Assembly: GCA_028994555.1 (NCBI GenBank) | Contig: JARDVN010000001.1 | Span: 2,480,001 to 2,544,000 of the forward strand | DNA from: Citrobacter amalonaticus | Lineage (GTDB): Bacteria; Pseudomonadota; Gammaproteobacteria; Enterobacterales; Enterobacteriaceae | Reading direction: 5' to 3' | DNA: 64,000 bases | Shown: positions 56,452 through 64,000 of the stretch, piece after piece | Numbering within the stretch: the first letter of the stretch is position 1 | How the letters are laid out: each line of letters starts with the position of its first letter | Position numbers and translations under genes: made by a program | The notes under the pieces: model-generated | What the model saw: only the letters and a program-made list of their open reading frames with translations | Database searches by the model: none | Told to the model about the DNA's origin: nothing

Positions 56452-56919
56452 TTATTCCTTCTCGGCAATGTACGGATCCTCATAGCCCAGAGCAAGCATA
56501 ATCTCTGTCTCGAGGGCTTCCATCTCTTCTGCCTCGTCGTCTTCAATATGATCGTAGCCCAGCAAATGCAGGCTGCCGTGGACGACCATATGCGCCCAAT
56601 GGGCATCCAGCGGCTTACCTTGCTCCTGGGCTTCCTGTTCAACCACCTGACGGCAAATGATCAAATCACCGAGCAGCGGCAACTCAATCCCCGGCGGGGC
56701 TTCAAAGGGAAAAGAGAGCACGTTGGTCGGCTTATCTTTCCCACGATAGTTCAGATTAAGGTCGTGGCTTTCGGCCTCGTCCACCAGGCGAATCGTTACT
56801 TCTGATTCTTCCTGAAATTGCGGAATAACCGCATTCAACCAGGTCTGAAACTGGCTTTCTTCTGGCAAACCGCTGTTGTTCTCACACGCCTGTTGCAAAT
56901 CAAGGATCACCTGACTCAT
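56452..56919 (-). CDS. ybeY: YbeY, endoribonuclease / rRNA maturation factor
   Basis: 155-residue zinc metalloprotein for 16S rRNA 3' maturation and ribosome quality control. Zinc motif [11 protein letters not shown] (H-x3-H-x5-H) around residues 114-124. Its ATG overlaps the ybeZ stop by four bases (ATGA). Confidence 0.97.
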   Translation of the reverse strand: MSQVILDLQQACENNSGLPEESQFQTWLNAVIPQFQEESEVTIRLVDEAESHDLNLNYRGKDKPTNVLSFPFEAPPGIELPLLGDLIICRQVVEQEAQEQGKPLDAHWAHMVVHGSLHLLGYDHIEDDEAEEMEALETEIMLALGYEDPYIAEKE

Positions 56920-57965
56920 TTCTGTTCCTGTTGTTCCTGAGCTTCACGCTTGCGCTCAGCAGCCTGCTCGGCTTTACGTTTTTGTTCCGCTTCTTCCCAG
57001 GCTTCATAGGCGTTAACGATGCGGGCAACCACCGGGTGGCGCACGACGTCTTCGCTGTGGAAGAAGTTAAAGCTGATTTCATCGACTTCCGCCAGCACCT
57101 CAACAGCATGACGCAGGCCAGATTTGATGTTGCGCGGCAGGTCAATCTGCGTAACGTCGCCGGTAATCACTGCCTTCGAGTTAAAGCCGATACGGGTCAG
57201 GAACATTTTCATCTGTTCGATGGTGGTGTTCTGGCTCTCATCAAGAATGATAAAGGCGTCGTTCAGCGTACGTCCGCGCATATAAGCCAGCGGCGCTACC
57301 TCAATCACGTTGCGCTCAATCAACTTTTCAACTTTCTCGAAGCCGAGCATTTCGAACAGCGCGTCATACAGCGGGCGCAGATACGGGTCAACTTTCTGGC
57401 TGAGATCGCCTGGCAGGAAGCCCAGTTTTTCCCCGGCTTCGACCGCCGGACGGGTCAGCAGAATACGGCGGATTTCCTGGCGCTCAAGCGCATCCACAGC
57501 GGCGGCAACGGCGAGGTAAGTTTTCCCGGTACCCGCAGGACCGACGCCAAAGGTGATGTCATGGTCGAGAATGTTGGCGATGTACTGCGCCTGGTTAGGC
57601 GTACGCGGTTTAATCACGCCACGCTTAGTTTTAATATTGACCGCTTTGCCGTACTCGGGAACACTCTCGGCGCTTTGTTCAAGCACGCGTGCCTCTTTAA
57701 TGGCGAGGTGGATTTGTTCCGGTTCGATATCCTGCGTCTGTCCGCGCATCGGCGCGGTATCGACGTACAGACTGCGTAAGATATCCGCTGCGGCGGTGAC
57801 GCAAATCGGGCGACCGGTCAGTTTAAAGTGGTTGTCACGGCGGTTAATCTCGATGCCGAGACGGCGTTCCAGCTGTTTAATGTTGTCATCAAACGGGCCA
57901 CAAAGGCTCAGCAGGCGGGCGTTGTCTGCGGGCTCAAGGGTAATTTCGCGAGTGTCTGTGTTCAA
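56916..57965 (-). CDS. ybeZ: YbeZ (PhoL), PhoH-family ATPase
   Basis: PhoH-like P-loop NTPase working with YbeY. Walker [14 protein letters not shown], Walker [13 protein letters not shown], and a lysine/glutamate-rich C-terminal tail. The start is TTG at 57963-57965 (reads [11 protein letters not shown]) behind AGAGGA, giving 349 residues; the longer ATG frame from 58004 has no family support. 209 bases after miaB, a gap that holds a hairpin and a REP. Confidence 0.95.
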   Translation of the reverse strand: MNTDTREITLEPADNARLLSLCGPFDDNIKQLERRLGIEINRRDNHFKLTGRPICVTAAADILRSLYVDTAPMRGQTQDIEPEQIHLAIKEARVLEQSAESVPEYGKAVNIKTKRGVIKPRTPNQAQYIANILDHDITFGVGPAGTGKTYLAVAAAVDALERQEIRRILLTRPAVEAGEKLGFLPGDLSQKVDPYLRPLYDALFEMLGFEKVEKLIERNVIEVAPLAYMRGRTLNDAFIILDESQNTTIEQMKMFLTRIGFNSKAVITGDVTQIDLPRNIKSGLRHAVEVLAEVDEISFNFFHSEDVVRHPVVARIVNAYEAWEEAEQKRKAEQAAERKREAQEQQEQK

Positions 57966-58090
57966 ACTGTTCCTCTTATGCATAGGGAGCCGGAAGATGA
58001 ACATTCACCGGCCTGTCAGGAAATTATTCACGCCACAGGGTAAAGGCGCAAGCATTGCGATAAAGATGGGGGCAAAGAAGGGAATAACAA

Positions 58091-58153
58091 GGCCCGCCTG
58101 TACAGCGGGCCGGGAGTCTTTGTAGGCCCGATAAGCGCAGCGCCATCGGGCAA
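58091..58153. repeat. Hairpin plus REP between miaB and ybeZ
   Basis: GGCCCGC/GCGGGCC hairpin (58091-58111), followed on the minus strand by TTGTTATT, which may end miaB transcription. The adjacent TAGGCCCGATAAGCGCAGCGCCATCGGGCA is a REP unit (58122-58152). Confidence 0.75.
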
Positions 58154-58174
58154 GTCGTCCGTTTTTGAGCAGGA

Positions 58175-59600
58175 TTAAGGCTGCCAGAATCCGACGCCAG
58201 TCTCGTTCTCTTTACGGGTTCGCGCAATCACCGATTCCGGGGGTTTCTGCAATGCGCAGACCCATTTCGTCTTCGGTGCGCACCACTTTCCCGCGCAGGG
58301 AGTTGGTCCAGACGTCGGTGATTTCCACATCGACAAATTTACCGATCATCTCCGGCGTGCCCTCGAAGTTCACCACGCGGTTATTTTCGGTACGGCCAGA
58401 CAGTTCCATGATGCTCTTACGCGACGTACCTTCTACCAGAATACGCTGGACGGTGCCGAGCATACGACGGCTCCAGGCCATCGCCTGCTGGTTAATGCGA
58501 TCCTGAAGAATATACAGACGCTGCTTTTTCTCTTCTTCCGGCACGTCATCGACCATATCGGCGGCCGGTGTTCCTGGACGCGCAGAGAAGATGAAACTGT
58601 AGCTCATGTCGAAATTAACGTCAGCAATCAGCTTCATGGTCTGCTCGAAGTCCTGGGTGGTTTCACCCGGGAATCCGACAATAAAGTCAGAGCTTATCTG
58701 AATGTCCGGGCGCGCCGCACGTAGTTTACGGATGATCGCTTTATATTCCAGCGCCGTGTGGGTACGCCCCATCAGGTTTAGCACACGGTCTGAACCGCTC
58801 TGTACCGGCAGGTGCAGGAAGCTCACCAGTTCCGGCGTGTCACGATAGACATCAATGATGTCGTCGGTGAACTCGATAGGATGGCTGGTGGTGAAGCGGA
58901 TGCGGTCAATCCCGTCAATGGCGGCAACCAGACGCAGCAGGTCGGCGAACGAACCGGTGGTGCCGTCGTAGTTTTGCCCACGCCAGGCGTTGACGTTCTG
59001 ACCAAGCAGGTTGACTTCACGCACGCCCTGAGCGGCAAGCTGGGCGATTTCAAACAGAATGTCATCAGACGGACGGCTGACTTCTTCACCGCGGGTGTAA
59101 GGCACCACGCAGTAAGTACAATACTTGTTGCAGCCTTCCATAATGGAGACGAAAGCGGTCGGGCCTTCGGCACGCGGTTCCGGCAGGCGGTCAAACTTCT
59201 CGATCTCCGGGAAGCTGATGTCGACAACCGGGCTACGGTTGCCGCGAACGGAGTTAATCATTTCCGGCAGGCGATGCAGCGTTTGCGGCCCGAAGATAAT
59301 GTCGACATAGTGCGCACGCTGCCGAATATGGTCACCTTCCTGAGATGCCACACACCCGCCAACGCCGATAATCAGATCGGGATTCTTCTCTTTTAACAGC
59401 TTCCAGCGGCCTAACTGGTGGAAGACCTTTTCCTGGGCCTTCTCGCGGATTGAGCAGGTATTCAGCAGCAGCACATCCGCTTCTTCCGCCACATCGGTCA
59501 GTTGATACCCGTGAGTGGCATCCAGCAGATCGGCCATCTTCGATGAATCGTATTCGTTCATCTGACAGCCCCAGGTTTTAATATGGAGTTTTTTGGTCAT
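58175..59600 (-). CDS. miaB: MiaB, tRNA-2-methylthio-N6-isopentenyladenosine synthase (one apparent frameshift)
   Basis: Radical-SAM methylthiotransferase modifying A37 of tRNAs that read UNN codons. N-terminal cluster cysteines in [21 protein letters not shown] and [14 protein letters not shown] cluster in [18 protein letters not shown] domain at the end. An extra base in 58239-58243 shifts the last codons; corrected, the end is [15 protein letters not shown]...FWQP and the length 474 residues, exactly that of E. coli. Start at 59600 ([12 protein letters not shown]). Confidence 0.97.
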
Positions 59601-59745
59601 CGACTTGCTCTTGCGAAATAGTGGCTGAATTGCAGGGCGCATAGTGTAATGCTTTGCTGCCCTGGTGACCAGTATGACCGTTATCAGCCTCAAGGGGTAA
59701 AAAATCCTGTAAACTTGTCTTATTCATGCAACAGGATGATTGACC

Positions 59746-60922
59746 ATGACAAATCAACCAACGGAAATTGCCATTGTCGGCGGGGGGAATGGTCGGTGGC
59801 GCACTGGCGCTGGGGCTGGCACAACACGGCTTCACGGTAACGGTGATTGAACATGCTGCGCCTGCGCCGTTTGTAGCACACAGCCAGCCGGACGTGCGTA
59901 TTTCGGCGATCAGCGCCGCCTCGGTTTCATTGCTGAAGGGGCTTGGCGTCTGGGATGCCGTACAAGGGATGCGCAGTCATCCCTATCGGCGGCTGGAAAC
60001 CTGGGAGTGGGAAAACGCGCACGTGGTGTTTGACGCCAGCGAACTGAAGCTGCCGCTGCTCGGGTATATGGTTGAAAACAACGTTCTGCAACAGGCGCTC
60101 TGGCAGGCGCTGGAAGCGCATCCGAAAGTGACGCTGCCGGTTCCGGCTTCGCTGATTGCGCTGCATCGCCATCACGAACGTCATGAGCTGGAACTGGCCG
60201 GTGGCGAACGAATCATCGCAAAACTGGTGATTGGCGCAGATGGGGCAAATTCACAGGTACGCCAGATGGCCGGCATTGGCATTCACGCCTGGCAGTATGC
60301 GCAATCCTGCATGCTGATTACCGTACAGTGTGAGAACGACCCTGGCGACAGCACCTGGCAGCAGTTTACCCCGGATGGCCCGCGCGCTTTTCTGCCACTG
60401 TTCGATAACTGGGCGTCGCTGGTGTGGTATGACTCACCGGCGCGGATCCGTCAGTTGCAGGGGCTGAGTATGGCGCAACTGCAGGTGGAGATCGCAAAAC
60501 ACTTCCCGACGCGTCTGGGCCAGGTGATGCCCGTCGCGGCAGGGGCGTTTCCGCTGACGCGACGCCATGCCCTGCAATACGTGCAGCCGGGGCTGGCGTT
60601 GGTTGGTGATGCGGCGCACACCATTCATCCGCTGGCCGGGCAGGGGGTAAACCTGGGGTATCGCGATGTGGATGCCCTCATCGATGTGCTGGTGAATGCC
60701 CGTAGTTATGGCGAGTCCTGGGCGAGCCAGCCGGTACTGAAACGTTATCAGACCCGACGTATGGCGGATAACTTCATCATGCAAAGCGGGATGGACTTGT
60801 TCTACGCCGGATTCAGTAATGACCTGCAGCCGCTGCGGATTATCCGTAATCTTGGGCTGATGGCGGCAGAACGTGCAGGCGTGTTAAAGCGTCAGGCGTT
60901 GAAGTACGCGTTAGGGCTGTAG
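59746..60922 (+). CDS. ubiF: UbiF, 2-octaprenyl-3-methyl-6-methoxy-benzoquinol hydroxylase (one apparent frameshift)
   Basis: FAD mono-oxygenase adding the C6 hydroxyl in ubiquinone synthesis. FAD motif IAIVGGGMVGGALALGLA at residues 8-25 (after correction), DG motif VIGADGANSQVR, and GDAAHTIHPLAGQGVNLG near residue 290. An extra G in 59782-59787 separates the first 13 codons; corrected length is 391 residues, that of E. coli. Start ATG 59746 (MTNQPTE). Divergent from miaB. Confidence 0.97.
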
Positions 60923-60926
60923 CGTT

Positions 60927-60962
60927 GATGGAGGCCTGATGGCGCTACGCTCGTCAGGCCTG
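60927..60962. repeat. REP unit after ubiF
   Basis: GGAGGCCTGATGGCG...CGTCAGGCCTG palindrome directly after the ubiF stop. Confidence 0.75.
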
Positions 60963-60983
60963 TTCACTGGGGGGCGAGTAGAA

Positions 60984-61014
60984 AAGCAAAAAGCTCGCCG
61001 AAGCGAGCTTTTCT
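60984..61014. terminator. Terminator of the tRNA operon
   Basis: AAGCTCGC-CGAA-GCGAGCTT stem-loop with T on both outer sides (TTTTTGCTTTT on the minus strand), just after glnX. It also faces ubiF from the other side. Confidence 0.85.
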
Positions 61015-61018
61015 GATG

Positions 61019-61093
61019 TGGCTGGGGTACGAGGATTCGAACCTCGGAATGCCGGAATCAGAATCCGGTGCCTTACCGCTTGGCGATACCCCA
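61019..61093 (-). tRNA. glnX: tRNA-Gln(CTG)
   Basis: 75 bases including encoded CCA; anticodon CTG in a standard 7-base loop, TTCGA T-loop. Sequence identical to the copy at 61137-61211. Last gene of the metT-leuW-glnUW-metU-glnVX operon. Confidence 0.97.
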
Positions 61094-61136
61094 GTAGTGG
61101 TGCTTTTTGTGTTCACGGACCGAACGTCTATGAATT

Positions 61137-61211
61137 TGGCTGGGGTACGAGGATTCGAACCTCGGAATGCCGGAATCAGAATCCGGTGCCTTACCGCTTG
61201 GCGATACCCCA
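61137..61211 (-). tRNA. glnV: tRNA-Gln(CTG)
   Basis: Identical to glnX, 75 bases with CCA encoded. It is the gene mutated in the classic supE amber suppressor; here the anticodon is the wild-type CTG. Confidence 0.97.
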
Positions 61212-61253
61212 ACAAATTGCTTTTGAACCCGTTTAGCTAACGTGTTCTGAATA

Positions 61254-61330
61254 TGGTGGCTACGACGGGATTCGAACCTGTGACCCCATCATTATGAGTG
61301 ATGTGCTCTAACCAACTGAGCTACGTAGCC
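61254..61330 (-). tRNA. metU: tRNA-Met(CAT), elongator
   Basis: 77 bases with encoded CCA; anticodon CAT. GGCTACG/CGTAGCC acceptor stem of the elongator type (fully paired first base pair), identical to metT. Confidence 0.97.
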
Positions 61331-61345
61331 AGTGTATTTCTTCGA

Positions 61346-61420
61346 TGGCTGGGGTACCTGGATTCGAACCAGGGAATGCCGGTATCAAAAACCGGTGCCT
61401 TACCGCTTGGCGATACCCCA
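61346..61420 (-). tRNA. glnW: tRNA-Gln(TTG)
   Basis: 75 bases with CCA; anticodon TTG. Differs from the CTG isoacceptors in the anticodon arm and T stem. Identical to glnU. Confidence 0.97.
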
Positions 61421-61456
61421 ATAACCGTCGCGGTGATCCGCAAACTCGAAGAAAGA

Positions 61457-61531
61457 TGGCTGGGGTACCTGGATTCGAACCAGGGAATGCCGGTATCAAA
61501 AACCGGTGCCTTACCGCTTGGCGATACCCCA
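61457..61531 (-). tRNA. glnU: tRNA-Gln(TTG)
   Basis: 75 bases with CCA; identical to glnW, 36 bases upstream of it in the operon. Confidence 0.97.
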
Positions 61532-61632
61532 ACAAATTTTCTGAACAGAGGACTTCAGACTACATTGTTGTTAGCCTTAGTGGCTATCTTACAGCCTGGA
61601 TACACCCCATTCATGCAACGCTTTTATGGGAA

Positions 61633-61717
61633 TGGTGCGGGAGGCGAGACTTGAACTCGCACACCTTGCGGCGCCAGAACCTAAATCTGGTGCGTCTACC
61701 AATTTCGCCACTCCCGC
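61633..61717 (-). tRNA. leuW: tRNA-Leu(TAG)
   Basis: 85 bases with CCA and the long variable arm of a class II tRNA; anticodon TAG. A 101-base spacer separates it from glnU. Confidence 0.97.
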
Positions 61718-61725
61718 AAAAAAGA

Positions 61726-61802
61726 TGGTGGCTACGACGGGATTCGAACCTGTGACCCCATCATTATGAGTGATGTGCTCTAACCAACTGAGCTACGTAG
61801 CC
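61726..61802 (-). tRNA. metT: tRNA-Met(CAT), elongator
   Basis: 77 bases with CCA; first gene of the tRNA operon and identical to metU. Eight bases upstream of leuW. The promoter should lie just above 61803. Confidence 0.97.
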
Positions 61803-61985
61803 TCTTTTTTCGCGCGTTACCTTATCGGCGTTGCGGGGCGCATTATGCGTATTGAGCCTTGAAGCGTCAACCCCTTTTTCATCGAAAACGCCCGGAATGT
61901 GACTGTTTGGTTAGGTTGCGAACAGCGTGGCGCAATATTCGGCAATTATTGGTTATTAATCGCTTTCTGCACCGTTTTTCAGGAT

Positions 61986-62014
61986 TAAAAAAAGGGCCCC
62001 GAAAGGCCCTTTCT
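61986..62014 (-). terminator. Terminator of asnB
   Basis: AAGGGCC-TTTCG-GGGCCCTT type stem-loop followed on the minus strand by TTTTTT, 13 bases after the asnB stop. Confidence 0.85.
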
Positions 62015-62026
62015 CTTCAGCTTTGC

Positions 62027-63694
62027 TTATTGATAAGCGGACTGGTGAACACCCACTGCGCGACCGGATGGATCGTTCATGGTTTTGAACGCTTCGTCCC
62101 ATTCGATTGCTTTAGCTGAAGAACAGGCGACGGAAGGACCGCCCGGCACGCATTCCGCCGCGCTTGGTATCGGGAACAGTTCTTCAAAGATCTCGCGGTA
62201 CAGATAGGCTTCTTTTGAAGACGGCGTGTTGTACGGGAAGCGAAAGCGGGCAGTTTCCAGTTGCTGATCGGAAACCTGCTCTGCGGCCACCTCTTTTAAC
62301 GTATCGATCCAGCTGTAGCCCACACCGTCGGAGAACTGCTCTTTCTGACGCCATGCGACGCTTGCCGGCAGATAGGATTCAAAGCATTCACGCAGGATAT
62401 GTTTTTCCATCTTGCCGTTGCCGCACATTTTGTCTTCCGGGTTGATACGCATCGCCACGTCGAGGAACTTTTTTATCGAGGAACGGGACGCGCGCTTCCA
62501 CACCCCAGGCCGACATCGCTTTGTTAGCACGCGCACAGTCGAACATATGCAACGCCTGTAGCTTACGTACGGTCTCTTCGTGCAGTTCTTTAGCGTCTGG
62601 CGCCTTATGGAAATAGAGGTAGCCGCCGAACACTTCGTCAGAACCTTCACCGGACAGGACCATTTTAATGCCCATCGCTTTGATCTTACGCGACATTAAA
62701 TACATTGGCGTCGAGGCGCGAATGGTCGTCACGTCATAGGTTTCGATGTGATAAATCACGTCGCGGATCGCGTCCAGTCCTTCCTGTACCGTAAAGTGAA
62801 TTTCGTGGTGTACGGTCCCCAGATGGTTCGCCACTTCCTGCGCGGCTTTCAGATCCGGGGATCCTTCCAGACCGACGGCGAAGGAGTGGAGTTGCGGCCA
62901 CCAGGCTTCAGAACGTTCGTCATCTTCCACTCGACGAGCGGCAAATTTTTTTGGTGATCGCCGAGATGACGGAAGAGTCCAGGCCGCCGGAGAGCAGCAC
63001 GCCGTATGGCACGTCTGACATCAGGTGGCTTTTGACAGAGTCTTCCAGCGCCTGGCGCAGTTCGTTTTTGTCGGTAACGTTATCTTTTACCGCGTCATAA
63101 TCGAACCAGTCACGCTGATAGTACTGACGGATTTCACCATCTTTGCTCCATAGATAGCTTCCCGCCGGGAACTCTTTAATGGTCCGGCAAACCGGCACCA
63201 GCGCTTTCATTTCTGAGGCGACGTAGAGGTTGCCGAACTCGTCGTAACCCATATACAGCGGGATAATGCCGATATGGTCGCGTCCAATCAGATATGCATC
63301 CTGTTCGCTGTCGTACAGTGCGAAGGCAAACATCCCTTGCAGGTCGTCGAGAAATTCCACGCCTTTTTCCTGATACAGCGCGAGGATCACTTCGCAGTCA
63401 GAACCGGTCTGGAACGCATAGCGATCGCCATATTCTGCACGCAGCGCCTGGTGGTTGTAGATTTCACCGTTGACGGCCAGTACGTGGGTTTTCTTTTCGT
63501 TATAAAGCGGCTGCGCGCCAGCGTTGACGTCGACAATTGACAGACGTTCGTGGGCCAGAATCGCTTTATCGCAGGCATAAATACCGGACCAGTCCGGGCC
63601 GCGATGGCGCATCAGGCGTGACAGCTCAAGTGCTTTTTTTACGCAGTTCACCTGCATCGGATTTAATATCGAATACGCCGAAAATTGAACACAT
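62027..63694 (-). CDS. asnB: AsnB, glutamine-hydrolysing asparagine synthetase (three apparent frameshifts)
   Basis: Makes asparagine from aspartate, ATP and glutamine (or ammonia). Class II glutaminase domain with catalytic Cys as residue 2 ([11 protein letters not shown]), NGEIYNHQ, and a synthetase domain with PP-loop [10 protein letters not shown] and [13 protein letters not shown]. Extra bases in 63634-63640, 62946-62952 and 62469-62474 (all A runs in the gene) break it; corrected length is 554 residues, exactly that of E. coli. The 254-base upstream gap is AT-rich and ends in the nagD terminator. Confidence 0.97.
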
Positions 63695-63917
63695 AACCTT
63701 CTCCGTTAACCTGTTGCGTAATGCTTTTTGTGTTTGCTTGCTAAAGAAAATGCCGCAAAGGAACAAGAGGCGCAAGGGGTTTGCGGTCTGAAAAAGAAAA
63801 AACGCAATGGTGATTGTTGATTAGTGAAAAAAGATTACGTATTGAGCGTATTCATTGATGGATTATCAATTTTTTGCCGCTTTTGTTGAATGGATTGATT
63901 TTTACATGCGGCAAAAA

Positions 63918-63946
63918 TGAAAAACCACGTCCTGGGACGTGGTTCG
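63918..63946 (-). terminator. Terminator of nagD (nag operon end)
   Basis: AACCACGTCC-TG-GGACGTGGTT, a perfect 10-bp stem, followed on the minus strand by TTTTCATTTTT. It lies 4 bases after the nagD stop. Confidence 0.85.
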
Positions 63947-63948
63947 TT

Positions 63949-64000
63949 TTAAATAACGTCGATTTCGGCGACGGAGGGATAAATCCAGCTCGGGCGGAAC
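63949..64000 (-). CDS. nagD: NagD, ribonucleotide monophosphatase (C-terminal end only)
   Basis: The last 16 codons read FRPSWIYPSVAEIDVI and stop, which matches the C-terminus of E. coli NagD, a HAD-family UMP phosphatase at the end of the nagBACD operon. asnB downstream of nagD is the E. coli order. The rest is outside the window. Confidence 0.9.
   Translation of the reverse strand, partial: FRPSWIYPSVAEIDVI

Noticed and set aside
61016..61755. Several plus-strand ORFs over the tRNA cluster with repeated [17 protein letters not shown] peptides
   Set aside because: They are translations of the antisense strand of the tRNA genes; the repeats reflect the repeated tRNA sequences. Such proteins are well-known annotation artefacts.

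Overview
This is a 64 kb stretch of a gamma-proteobacterial chromosome from the family Enterobacteriaceae. Gene order and protein sequence follow the Escherichia/Salmonella core from fepB-entC through the cit, lip, mrd, leuS, glt and miaB loci to asnB-nagD. A cobC-cobD pair next to nadD (an arrangement known from Salmonella and Citrobacter) together with a complete citCDEFXGT-dpiBA cluster makes Citrobacter or a close relative the best guess. That is an inference from order and protein identity, not a proof.

Layout. 1-5215: end of fepB and the enterobactin operon entCEBA-entH behind a Fur-controlled divergent promoter. 5401-7762: cstA-ybdD, pyruvate/peptide uptake. 7810-9635: ybdMN, a ParB-like/PAPS-reductase-like pair of unknown biochemistry. 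9950-13392: dsbG and ahpCF, thiol and peroxide defence. 13470-17498: uspG, a tiny membrane ORF, rnk, an accessory hydrolase/flavin-reductase pair and rna. 17611-28502: citrate fermentation (citT-G-X-F-E-D-C, divergent two-component system dpiBA, then dcuC). 28948-36412: pagP, cspE, crcB, ybeM, tatE, lipA, ybeF, lipB, ybeD, dacA. 36561-45822: cell elongation (rlpA, mrdB, mrdA), ribosome factors (rlmH, rsfS), cobC/cobD, and nadD-holA-lptE. 45837-53493: leuS, ybeL, rihA, gltIJKL with SroC. 53913-60922: lnt, ybeX, ybeY, ybeZ, miaB, ubiF. 61019-61802: seven tRNA genes. 62027-63694: asnB, then the last 16 codons of nagD.

The most striking property is technical. Twenty-one genes appear frameshifted. 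Every break I could resolve is a single extra base in a homopolymer (mostly G/C runs of 5 read as 6, some A/T runs of 6 read as 7), and removing those 35 bases restores every protein to the length of its E. coli homologue or within a few residues. No compensating deletion was seen. Essential genes (leuS, mrdA, holA, nadD, lptE) are among the broken ones, so the cell could not live with this sequence. I therefore treat these as consensus errors and annotate the full genes.

I found no prophage, insertion sequence, CRISPR array or clearly new system. The items most worth a second look are the ybdMN pair with its AT-rich leader, a 29-residue membrane ORF with a good ribosome site, twin identical hairpins between uspG and rnk, and a nine-G tract in the active site of the accessory hydrolase.
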